Positions 19,157-27,185 of a stretch of 64,000 nucleotides of DNA are shown one piece after another. Position 1 is the first letter of the stretch. The number at the start of each line of letters is the position of its first letter. The notes under the pieces were generated by a model. That model searched no databases. It saw nothing but the letters and a program-made list of their open reading frames with translations, and was not told the DNA's origin. This DNA comes from Acidovorax sp. HDW3 (GTDB lineage Bacteria > Pseudomonadota > Gammaproteobacteria > Burkholderiales > Burkholderiaceae_C), in the NCBI RefSeq assembly GCF_011303755.1, contig NZ_CP049885.1, positions 460,001-524,000 on the forward strand. The letters run 5' to 3'. The translations under genes and the position numbers were made by a program.

Positions 19157-19929
19157 TCTGCTGGTACAGAACCTTTGCCGGGCTGGCGTTGCTTGCAGCG
19201 GCCATGACGGCGCATGCGGAAGGTGCCTTGCTCAAAGTGCCCACTCGTGAGGGCGTCACCGCAACGCTGTTCTGGGAAGCCGTGCCCGACGCCAAGGCCA
19301 CGGTGTTCATGTTTCCTGGTGGTGGTGGTGGCTTCGGCAAGGTCGAGGATGGCAAGGCCACCGGCGGCAACTTCCTGGTGCGCTCGGCACCGTACTTCCT
19401 GGCCAATGGTTTCAACGTTGCGATCTTTGGCCGCCCCAACGACATGGAGCTGGGCTGGACGGAGCGCACCGAGTCCGCACACATGACCGATGTGGCCAAG
19501 GTGCTGAACTTCGTCAAGCAGAAAAGCGACCTGCCCGTCTGGATCGTGGGCACCAGCCGGGGCACAGTGTCTGCCACCGCCATGGCGATCAACGTCCGTG
19601 ATCCGGCCATCGCCGGGTTGGTGCTGACCTCTAGCGTGGTTCGCTATGCCACGCCCGGAGCCGTACCGCGCCAAGACCTCAAGGCCATCACCGTGCCGGT
19701 GCTGGTCTATCACCATGCCAAAGACGGCTGCAAGCACTGCCAGGCCAGCGAAGCGCCTTTTATTATCAAGGGGTTGACCAACGCGCCCATCAAGAAGCTG
19801 ATGGTGGTCGATGGCGGGGCCAACCCAACGGGGGATGTGTGCGCAGGCCAGCACTGGCATGGCTTTATCGGCATGGAGCGCAATGCCATTGACCAGATTG
19901 CGGCCTGGATCAAAGCACCCTCGAACTGA
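19153..19929 (+). CDS. Secreted alpha/beta-hydrolase
   Basis: A 258-residue protein with signal peptide MICWYRTFAGLALLAAAMTAHA. The nucleophile elbow is GTSRG (Ser nucleophile) and a C-terminal GQHWHGF supplies a candidate catalytic His; an oxyanion-like MFPGGGGGFG loop lies near the N-terminus. Two CxxC-like cysteines occur in DGCKHCQ. Substrate unknown. Translationally coupled to the upstream lipoprotein through ATGA. Confidence 0.7.
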   Translation: MICWYRTFAGLALLAAAMTAHAEGALLKVPTREGVTATLFWEAVPDAKATVFMFPGGGGGFGKVEDGKATGGNFLVRSAPYFLANGFNVAIFGRPNDMELGWTERTESAHMTDVAKVLNFVKQKSDLPVWIVGTSRGTVSATAMAINVRDPAIAGLVLTSSVVRYATPGAVPRQDLKAITVPVLVYHHAKDGCKHCQASEAPFIIKGLTNAPIKKLMVVDGGANPTGDVCAGQHWHGFIGMERNAIDQIAAWIKAPSN

Positions 19930-19954
19930 AGCCTCACCCTCTCAGGAGACGTCC

Positions 19955-21049
19955 TTGTCCTTTGTTTATCCCCAGACACGCCGCCAAGCCCTGGCGCAAG
20001 TCGCCGCGCTTCTGGCAGGTGCATGTGCATCCACCGCAGGCAGCCAGCCCACCAAGCCCCAGCTCGTTCCCTTGGCTGACATGCACACCCACTTGGGCCG
20101 CAAGACCCGGGCGAACCTGCCGCTGGACCTCGCAGAGGAAATGAGGGCCAACAATGTGCTTCTCGCTGCTTGGGCGTATTCCACAGACCGGGCCTACATC
20201 GAGTCCCGCCCCGACGGCACGCACCAGAAGGCCGAGCCCGACCCTACCAAGATCTGGGCCGCCATGCGCAACGAACTGCGAACGAGCACGCAATACGCCA
20301 AGTCCGCCGGCCTGGGTGTGGTGCTGACGGCCAAGGACGTGGACCGCGCGGTCAATGGCCTGCCCAGCGTGGTGATCGCGGCCGAAGGCACGGACTTCAT
20401 GCAGGGCCGTATGGGCTTGCTGGATGAGGTTTATGACGGTGGCCTGCGCCACCTGCAACTGGTGCACTACACCCTGAACGTCGTGGGTGACATCCAGACC
20501 GAGGCTCCCCGTCACGGCGGTTTGAGCGACTTTGGCCGTGAAGTGGTGCGCAAGGCGCAGGCCAAGGGCATGTTGGTGGACTTGGCCCACAGCACTGAGA
20601 CGGCCGTCGGCCAAGCCCTGGAGGTGGCCACAAAACCCATGGTTTGGTCACATGGCTGGGTGGATCAGGTGCCTGGTGCCTACGACGACAAGGTGGGCTG
20701 GTTACGCCGCCGCCTGTCCCTGGCCACCGCCCGCAAGATTGCCGAAGCGGGTGGCGTGGTCGGTATTTGGGGCCTGGGCTTGAAGAAAACCACGCGGCAA
20801 TGGCCCGTGGGGCGTGATGATCCCGAGGGCTATGCCAAGGTGATACGGTCGCTGGTCGATCAACTCGGGGCCGACCATGTCGCCATTGGAACGGACCTCT
20901 CGGGCATGGGCGAAAGCGCGTCAGTAAACAGCTATGCCGACGTGCGCCGGGTGGTGCAAGCCTTGCAACGCAGTGGCCTTGATGAAGCATCAGTCGCCAA
21001 GGTGAGCTACCAGAACTATGCGCGCGTCCTGCGCGCATCCCTGGCCTGA
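19955..21049 (+). CDS. Peptidase M19 (membrane/renal dipeptidase family), exported
   Basis: A 364-residue dipeptidase-family TIM barrel. The start is the TTG at 19955, eight bases after AGGAG; it gives a Tat-like leader (YPQTRRQALAQVAALLAGA). Family landmarks are DMHTH near the N-terminus, AAEGTD, VDLAHST, VWSHGW and GTDLSGMG. The usual first metal pair is H-x-D (GHND); here it reads H-T-H, an unusual change. Known members hydrolyse dipeptides, some with D-residues. Third gene of the cargo operon. Confidence 0.8.
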   Translation: MSFVYPQTRRQALAQVAALLAGACASTAGSQPTKPQLVPLADMHTHLGRKTRANLPLDLAEEMRANNVLLAAWAYSTDRAYIESRPDGTHQKAEPDPTKIWAAMRNELRTSTQYAKSAGLGVVLTAKDVDRAVNGLPSVVIAAEGTDFMQGRMGLLDEVYDGGLRHLQLVHYTLNVVGDIQTEAPRHGGLSDFGREVVRKAQAKGMLVDLAHSTETAVGQALEVATKPMVWSHGWVDQVPGAYDDKVGWLRRRLSLATARKIAEAGGVVGIWGLGLKKTTRQWPVGRDDPEGYAKVIRSLVDQLGADHVAIGTDLSGMGESASVNSYADVRRVVQALQRSGLDEASVAKVSYQNYARVLRASLA

Positions 21050-21141
21050 CCCGGTGCAAGCCAGTCGTCCATGCTGGGGGCTGCGAAGTTATCGCGCGCT
21101 TGAACCAGCCACCAGGGCACAAACATAATCGCCACCGTCGC

Positions 21142-21189
21142 AGCCATTCGGCTGCGCGGCGCTGACGGAACCCTCTTTGTTCCGTCACA
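21142..21189 (+). terminator. Hairpins after the dipeptidase gene
   Basis: GCAGCC-ATTC-GGCTGC (21142-21157) and TGACGGAA (21165-21172) with TTCCGTCA (21182-21189) lie in the 278-bp gap after the dipeptidase stop. No strong T-run follows, so termination could be Rho-dependent or the structures may serve another role. Confidence 0.4.
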
Positions 21190-21327
21190 TCCCCTCCGGC
21201 GTGCCGCGAGCACGTCACTTCTTCCCCCTTCCTTCCATCTGAGCCGATTCGGGCATGCATTCCTGCGTGCTTGAGCGGTAGCGGCTGCGCGCGCCGGAGT
21301 TTTTCCCTTTCTCGCGGAGAACTCCAG

Positions 21328-21678
21328 ATGCACGACTATCCCCTTACGTACAAACACCTCAAGGACATTGAGCTGCGCCGCCTCGTCGGCAAACCCTTGT
21401 TCGGCCTGGGCCGCCTGGTCGCCACGCCGAGGGCTTTGGAACTGCTCACCACGGCGCAATGCCGTCCGATGCGCTTGCTTCAGCGGCACCAATGCGGCGA
21501 CTGGGGTGAGCTTTGCCCCGCCGACAAAGCAGCCAATGACCAAGCCCTGCTGAACGGAGGCCGGGTGCTGTCGCTCTACCGCGTGGATGACATCCGGCTC
21601 TATGTCATCACCGAAGCGGTGAACGATGCCACCGGCCAGCGGGACAGCACCTGCATCCTGCTGCCCTCGGAGTACTGA
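21328..21678 (+). CDS. Conserved plasmid/ICE-associated hypothetical protein
   Basis: A 116-residue protein with the pattern seen in many integrative-element hypotheticals: LGRLVATPRALELL...LLQRHQCGDWGELCPADKAANDQALLNGGRVLSLYRV....YVITEA....CILLPSEY. These are often labelled plasmid-related or wrongly as type I restriction subunits; no catalytic motif is visible. Start follows GGAGA. The next gene begins 1 bp after its stop. Confidence 0.7.
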   Translation: MHDYPLTYKHLKDIELRRLVGKPLFGLGRLVATPRALELLTTAQCRPMRLLQRHQCGDWGELCPADKAANDQALLNGGRVLSLYRVDDIRLYVITEAVNDATGQRDSTCILLPSEY

Positions 21679-21679
21679 C

Positions 21680-22033
21680 ATGCGAGCACCCGAAACCCCA
21701 AGGCCCAGCCGTAGCCTGATGGCGCTTCTGCCCCAGCTGGTAGTCAATGACCAGGGACAACCCGATTTCGATGCCAGCGATGCCACCGTTCTGTTGAGCA
21801 TTGCTGAAGCCGCCGAACTGCTCCAGCGCGTATTGCAATTGGGCATCTCTGCCATCGGGCAGTTGCTGGCCCATGCCTCGGTGCAGGTGGAAACCGGCGA
21901 ACTGGCCCAGGACACGGTCGAAGCCCTGGGATGGCTGCTCGCCGAACTCGGGGATGCGGCCGCAGCTTGCGTTGAGCTGGCGGCACCCTGTCGGCGTGCG
22001 ACGGAGGACTTTACCGGAGCGCGCCATGGCTGA
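21680..22033 (+). CDS. Hypothetical protein coupled to a recombinase gene
   Basis: A 117-residue, acidic, Ala/Leu-rich protein (ATVLLSIAEAAELLQRVLQLGISAIGQLLAH) that is probably all-helical. Not recognised. It starts 1 bp after the previous stop and overlaps the recombinase gene by 8 bp, so the three genes form one unit. Confidence 0.6.
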   Translation: MRAPETPRPSRSLMALLPQLVVNDQGQPDFDASDATVLLSIAEAAELLQRVLQLGISAIGQLLAHASVQVETGELAQDTVEALGWLLAELGDAAAACVELAAPCRRATEDFTGARHG

Positions 22034-22937
22034 ACGCGCAGCACCCTCTGCCCAGGTCAACCGCTACACCCAGGCGGCACTGGCCGACAACACGCACCGC
22101 AGCTACAAGGCCGATCTGGCGCATTTTCGTGCCCATGGGGGTGCCATCCCAACGACTGCGGTGCAACTGGCCGAATACCTCGCCACCTTCGCGGCCACTT
22201 TGGCTGTGGCCACCTTGCGGCACAGGCTGATTGCCATCCACCGGGCGCACCTGGAAGCTGGGTATCCATCGCCCGCCATGGACTCCCTGGTCAAGCGTAC
22301 AATGCAGGGCATCCGGCGAACGAAGGGCACGGCTCAGCGGCGCGTCCGTGCGCTGGTCAAGGATGACATCATCGAACTGGTGCTGACGGCGGAAAAGCAG
22401 AAACCGATGAAGGCGGCGAGGGATGCGGTGCTGATCCTGGTGGGCTTCGCGGGGGCGTTTCGGCGATCCGAGCTGGTGAGCATTCGCCGGGAGGACATCA
22501 CTGCTTTCGACCACGGCATCGAGATTCATATTCGACGCACGAAGACCCAGCAGGAGAAGGGACACACGGTATTCATCCCCTGCGCCAAGTCCTCGCGCTG
22601 CCCGGTCAAGGCGTTGGAGCAGTGGCTAAAACTCAGCGGGATCGAGCAGGGGCCGGTGTTCCGGCCGATCAACCGGCATGACCAGATTACCAGCGGCAAG
22701 GAACTGACGCCGCAGTCGGTGGCCCTGGTGCTCAAGGGGGTGACGAGCCATGCCAAGAGCGCGGAGGCTGCGAAGTCGGTGGCGGGGCATAGCTTGCGAG
22801 CAGGCTACTGCACGGAAGCGGCCAGCGTGGGCGTTGCCACGCACGTCATTATGGAACAGACGGGGCACCGCTCCAGTGCAACGCTGGCAAAGTACATCAG
22901 GCCACTGTCAAGGCGGAAGACGCCCTCGCTGCTTTGA
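22026..22937 (+). CDS. Second tyrosine recombinase, XerC/D-like
   Basis: A 303-residue integrase/recombinase. The N-terminal SAM-like domain (YTQAALADNTHRSYKADLAHFRAHGG) is followed by catalytic motifs: Arg in AGAFRRSELVSI, Lys region RRTKTQQEKG, HSLRAGY (H-x-x-R), second His in EQTGHRSS and Tyr in LAKYIRP. All five catalytic positions appear intact. Its compact form resembles recombinases carried inside integrative elements rather than the main integrase at 33826-35175. It may mark an older or nested insertion. Confidence 0.85.
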   Translation: MAERAAPSAQVNRYTQAALADNTHRSYKADLAHFRAHGGAIPTTAVQLAEYLATFAATLAVATLRHRLIAIHRAHLEAGYPSPAMDSLVKRTMQGIRRTKGTAQRRVRALVKDDIIELVLTAEKQKPMKAARDAVLILVGFAGAFRRSELVSIRREDITAFDHGIEIHIRRTKTQQEKGHTVFIPCAKSSRCPVKALEQWLKLSGIEQGPVFRPINRHDQITSGKELTPQSVALVLKGVTSHAKSAEAAKSVAGHSLRAGYCTEAASVGVATHVIMEQTGHRSSATLAKYIRPLSRRKTPSLL

Positions 22938-23134
22938 ACGCCATTCTGACGGTGCAGTGGGATGCCCAACAGGGCGCTTGGTTGGGCGCCCCGTCCACCC
23001 CGACATCCTCCATCTAGACGCGCTGGTCACAGGCGAAAAAATGGGAAGCGAAATGCACCAAATCAGGTGGCGATCTTCGCCGACACCGTGCGGAAAGCCG
23101 CGCTCAGTATGATTTACGCGCTGATACCTAAGCC

Positions 23135-24217
23135 ATGAAAAAAAAGTTCTCATTCCTTGATCGTATTCACCTCGGCGACTGCCGAGATGCGCTTGCTTCT
23201 GTCCCCGATGAGTCTGTCGATCTCGTCGTATCCTCACCGCCGTACAACATTGGCAAGGAGTACGAGGTCAAGAAGGCGCTGAAGCCGTACCTCGACGAGC
23301 AGACCGAAGTGCTCCGCGAGTGCTATCGCGTCCTCAAGCCAACGGGGTCGATCTTCTGGCAGGTTGGTTCCTACACGCACAATGGCATTCTTGTGCCGCT
23401 GGACGTCAAGTTCTTCCCGATCCTTGAGGAACTTGGCATGCAGCCTCGCAACCGGATCGTTTGGGTGCGACAGCATGGCTTGCACGCCACCAAGAAGTTC
23501 TCCGGTCGCCACGAAACCATCCTTTGGTTCACGAAGAGCGACGACTACAAGTTCGACTTGGACGCCGTGCGCGTCCCTCAAAAGTGGCAGAACAAGAAGT
23601 CGTTCAGGGGTGACAACAAGGGTGAGCTAACCTGCAACCCTGACGGCAAAAACCCGGGCGACGTGTGGGTGTTCCAGAACATCAAGCACAACCACGAGGA
23701 GCAGACGATCCACCCCGCTCAATTCCCCGAGGGATTGATCGCGCGCATCATGCTCGCAACTGTGCCGGAAGGCGGCGTCGCCCTAGACCCCTACATGGGG
23801 ACTGGCACAGTGGCAGTCGTCGCACGCGACCATGGCCGCCACTTCGTTGGCGCAGAGCTTGATCCCGACTATCACCGCGTAGCGATGCGTCGCTTGAGCG
23901 GTGAACCGGACGAAAACAACACATTCCCGAACTTGAAAACGCTGCGCGAGTACGTGCGCCGCACGGGCAAGCCCATCCAGAACTACAGATTCGACAAGCA
24001 GATCGGGAAGGTCGCGTCGGACGGAGACAGCGCGAAGATTTATCCCGAGGAGTATCACGCCGAGCAACTCGTCGAGCGCCTGCAGCACGAGGCGGATGCG
24101 TTCGAGGCGAAGATTCATGGGCGCGAAGTCCCGGTCGCTAAGGATCTGAACGGTAAGTCGACCAAGAAGCTCCGGGAGGTATTGCCGCCTCCCGGTATGC
24201 CGCTCTTCGAGGACTGA
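23135..24217 (+). CDS. DNA methyltransferase (N4-cytosine/N6-adenine, beta-class order)
   Basis: A 360-residue SAM-dependent DNA methylase. The catalytic motif SPPY (residues ~34-37) precedes the SAM-binding motif DPYMGTGT (~218-225), the order of beta-class amino-methyltransferases. Its 3' end abuts the convergent restriction endonuclease gene (1 bp apart), so the two form a type II restriction-modification pair; the methylase should protect the sites the endonuclease cuts. M.BglII also carries SPPY and makes N4-methylcytosine, a plausible activity here. Confidence 0.9.
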   Translation: MKKKFSFLDRIHLGDCRDALASVPDESVDLVVSSPPYNIGKEYEVKKALKPYLDEQTEVLRECYRVLKPTGSIFWQVGSYTHNGILVPLDVKFFPILEELGMQPRNRIVWVRQHGLHATKKFSGRHETILWFTKSDDYKFDLDAVRVPQKWQNKKSFRGDNKGELTCNPDGKNPGDVWVFQNIKHNHEEQTIHPAQFPEGLIARIMLATVPEGGVALDPYMGTGTVAVVARDHGRHFVGAELDPDYHRVAMRRLSGEPDENNTFPNLKTLREYVRRTGKPIQNYRFDKQIGKVASDGDSAKIYPEEYHAEQLVERLQHEADAFEAKIHGREVPVAKDLNGKSTKKLREVLPPPGMPLFED

Positions 24218-24901
24218 TCAGACGGGATTGGATTGCGGTCCAGCCGTTTGCGTGATCTTGAACTTGTCGCTGCGCTCGGAGCGCCGCACGTCGAACGACG
24301 TCAGCTGGTTCGATGCCACGGTGCGGGAGTAGCGGGCCGACGAGTATTGCGTCCACATCGCGGTCTGTTGGCCGGGGTCGCCCATCAGGCCCACCAAGCG
24401 CATTGGCGCGGTGAAGATGCCGGCATGGATCGTGTTCATCTGGGCCACAGCCTGCTCGTAGTACAGGGTACTGTTCGACGCGGGCCAGCAACCGCTCTTC
24501 GCGATGATGATGATCAACCCCGTAGGACGGTCATGGAACACGGTGCCGTTGCGGAAGAAGGTCTCCGAGCGAACCGCGTTGTTGAAGAAGAACGGATAGT
24601 TTGAGAACTGAACTTCCGCAAGTACCCCGTTCTTCGCGAAGTCGATTCCAACACCAAGGACCCCGAGGTCGTTGGGAATCGGGGTACCTGATCGCCAGCC
24701 TCTTGCGACGAGAGCCTGCTGGATGGCGGCGTTGGTTCCAACGACGTCGAAGATAGCGTTGCCCTGAAGGCCATCTTGATCAGAAGCCTTCAGATGAAGC
24801 GGCATGGCTTCTAGCGATTCTTGAAGCTCGCGCCACTCGTTGCCGAAGGAGCTGTTGATGACAACATCCGCCCCGTTATAGTCCCTGAATTCAATACGCA
24901 T
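24218..24901 (-). CDS. BglII/BstYI-like type II restriction endonuclease
   Basis: A 227-residue protein. The segment GIDFAKNGVLAEVQFSNYPFFFNN places D87, E96 and Q98, the same D-x8-E-x-Q spacing as the active site of BglII (D84, E93, Q95), with the conserved QFSNYPFF block after it. By family, the site would be AGATCT or RGATCY; this is inference. It is convergent with the methylase, an arrangement that separates their control. Length is close to BglII (223 residues). Confidence 0.8.
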   Translation of the reverse strand: MRIEFRDYNGADVVINSSFGNEWRELQESLEAMPLHLKASDQDGLQGNAIFDVVGTNAAIQQALVARGWRSGTPIPNDLGVLGVGIDFAKNGVLAEVQFSNYPFFFNNAVRSETFFRNGTVFHDRPTGLIIIIAKSGCWPASNSTLYYEQAVAQMNTIHAGIFTAPMRLVGLMGDPGQQTAMWTQYSSARYSRTVASNQLTSFDVRRSERSDKFKITQTAGPQSNPV

Positions 24902-25226
24902 GGCTCCCCGCCGTTTGTTTTTGGGGGAAAGATGGTATCAAGGAATTCCGGCTGACCGTGAGCGTGAAGACTGCCAACATTCGCACTAACGATTGGTAGC
25001 AGTTGTCGATAGTTGGCTTGCAGCCGCTGAATACCGGAAGTTTCGACCAGTGATTGGCCCCAGTTCGAAGGGGGCTACTTAAGGTCATTCGCGGTCGCTG
25101 GGGCGTCGAACGCGAGTGACCAATAGCAACCGTCCGGTGGGCAATCGCTCGCATAACCGCATTGCATCTAGGCAGGCACTTCTTCGGTGCTGAAGTGCCG
25201 CTCCGGCCCTGGCCTGAGGCGGCATC
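24902..25226. other. Intergenic gap upstream of the endonuclease gene
   Basis: This 325-bp region holds the endonuclease promoter and the 3' flank of the helicase gene. I see no gene, tRNA or clear hairpin. It is lower in GC than the core chromosome. Confidence 0.5.
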
Positions 25227-27185
25227 CTAAGGAATCTCCAAGATTTCTCCTTCAGCAAACCAGCCGCTCTCGCTCCGCGCGAATTTCAGTGCGTCGGTCG
25301 GGTTCTCTGCCCACAAAACCAACGCCAGCGTTTCACGGGCCCGGCTACAGGTAACGTACAGCAGTCGCAGGCTTCGGTCGATGGTCGTTTCCTTCCCGGC
25401 CTGGACGTTTTCCAGGTCGCGATCTCCCAGCTCGGTCGCGCCGAACAGCTTGTCGTAGGAAATCTGGTTGCCGCCGGACTGCTCGTCGTCCATGACGACC
25501 ATGACGTGCGTGAACTCGGACCCCTTGACCACCTGGTGGGTGGCGAGTTCTGAATTGCCGGCCAGGTAGCGTCGGTACCGCTCCAACTCGGCCCATGGAG
25601 CTTCGAACAACGCGCACCACCCCCTTCGCCGCCGGGCGTCATCTGTCTCGGTTTCCCTGCGGGGGATCGGCGGAGGTGGCGGTGGTGTCTGGTCGGCAAA
25701 CTGCTGCAGCAACCGAGCGTCCACCTTGAACACCTGCGCCTCGATGATGGGCGCGATGACCTCGGCGACGGTGGCGTCTGGTTTGACGCACGCCGCGCCA
25801 AACGCCACGACGGCCTCATGCATTTCTTCGGCCCGCGCAATTCGCTGATCGGATTCGATCGGCAACTGCTCAAGGCAGCCGGCGCGTCGCAAGACTTCGG
25901 TGGCCGCAAAGTCGTTGACGCTCCCGTCCGCGGCCACGCAGGCCACGAGCTGCGCGAGATCCTGAAGCACTAGGCGGGCGGCTGAAGGTCCAGTGTTTTC
26001 ACCCCTGCCCGATGGCGCGGCGGCGTTCGGGTCGATGAGCGTCATCGCTGTGTACACATTCAAGAAGTCACCGCGCGCCGCGACCAGCTTGTGCTCAAGC
26101 GCAAGCGACTGATAGCCAGTAGGCGTCGCCCACGCATCGCTCTGGGCTGTCTGCCGCATCTGCGTCGCAACCCAGGCTTCTTTCAGTCGCTTCTCTGGCG
26201 TCGACAGCGACGTGCTTCCGATGAACAGACGCACGGTGCCACCGGTCTTCTCGGTGCGGTGATGCTGTTCGACGCCGGAAGTAGGCTGTGTACGACCAGC
26301 CAGCTTCGTCGCCCAGATTTTGTTGATGAGCTGAACAATCCGCTGCTGGCTGCGGTGGTTCATCTTCAGCTCCGGCTTGGCCCAGCCGGAGGGAACGAGG
26401 CCGGGCAGATCGACATGCCCGTCCATGTAGATGCGTTGCCGATGATCCCCGAGGAGGCCGAGCGTGAAGCCGCTGCCCCTGGGCTCCGCCAGGGTCATTA
26501 GCGAGTCCAGCACCGACTTCATCGTGTCCTGGGACTCGTCGATCAGGATGATGGGGTGGCGATCCTGCAGGATGGTTTGCAACGTCGGCCTGTTCAACAG
26601 CAGCCAGGCCGTTGCGTCCAGTACTTGGCTGTGCTGCAGGGCGCCTTCACCGTAGGTATCCTTGTCCGGATGGTAGACAAACGTTGACACGGCCTTCAGA
26701 GCTTCGATATCTGCCTCGATCTCGGCGAATTTCCTGCGGTCTGTGTCACTGACGCCCCTTGCCTTGGCCGCCGCCTTGGTCTTAGCCTCTTCGAGCTGCA
26801 GGCCCTTGTCAGCGATCAGCGCCTCGCGGATATCGTCGTCAAAGCCGCCGATCAGCTCCCAACAAAACGAGTGGATGGTCGAGACGGCGACTAGGTCATT
26901 GCTGCCCAGCCGCCCGCTGATGACCGCAACGGCGTTCTTGGTATACGTGACGACGCGGATTGACCGACCATAGAGACGCAGCCGGTGGGCTAACATTTCA
27001 CCGTGTTCGTGCGCAACGACGCCGGTCAGGCGGCGCAGGACTTCGACGAGCGTGCGCGTCTTGCCGGAGCCGGCTCCCGCGAACATGAAAAAGCTGCGCG
27101 GCGGCTGCTCTGTCAGGTATCCGCAGATTTCCTCGACGACGCTGGCGTCGCGGTCGTTGCTTTCAGGTACTACGGCGCCGTTCAT
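25227..27185 (-). CDS. UvrD/Rep-like superfamily 1 helicase, GajB-like
   Basis: A 652-residue SF1A helicase: Walker A FAGAGSGKT (~35-43), motif Ia VVTYTKNA, Walker B ILIDESQDT, motif III LGLLGDHRQRI, motif IV-like LKMNHRSQQRI, and motif VI LLYVTCSRARETL. An insertion rich in Pro (PPPPPPIPRR) lies near residue 500. It overlaps the OLD nuclease gene by 4 bp. Pairs of a class 2 OLD nuclease and UvrD helicase are the Gabija anti-phage type; GajB is usually shorter (~500), so this is a Gabija-like relative. Confidence 0.85.
   Translation of the reverse strand: MNGAVVPESNDRDASVVEEICGYLTEQPPRSFFMFAGAGSGKTRTLVEVLRRLTGVVAHEHGEMLAHRLRLYGRSIRVVTYTKNAVAVISGRLGSNDLVAVSTIHSFCWELIGGFDDDIREALIADKGLQLEEAKTKAAAKARGVSDTDRRKFAEIEADIEALKAVSTFVYHPDKDTYGEGALQHSQVLDATAWLLLNRPTLQTILQDRHPIILIDESQDTMKSVLDSLMTLAEPRGSGFTLGLLGDHRQRIYMDGHVDLPGLVPSGWAKPELKMNHRSQQRIVQLINKIWATKLAGRTQPTSGVEQHHRTEKTGGTVRLFIGSTSLSTPEKRLKEAWVATQMRQTAQSDAWATPTGYQSLALEHKLVAARGDFLNVYTAMTLIDPNAAAPSGRGENTGPSAARLVLQDLAQLVACVAADGSVNDFAATEVLRRAGCLEQLPIESDQRIARAEEMHEAVVAFGAACVKPDATVAEVIAPIIEAQVFKVDARLLQQFADQTPPPPPPIPRRETETDDARRRRGWCALFEAPWAELERYRRYLAGNSELATHQVVKGSEFTHVMVVMDDEQSGGNQISYDKLFGATELGDRDLENVQAGKETTIDRSLRLLYVTCSRARETLALVLWAENPTDALKFARSESGWFAEGEILEIP

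Noticed and set aside
21328..21678. Type I restriction subunit label often given to this protein family
   Set aside because: At 116 residues it has no methylase or specificity motif; kept as an element-associated hypothetical.
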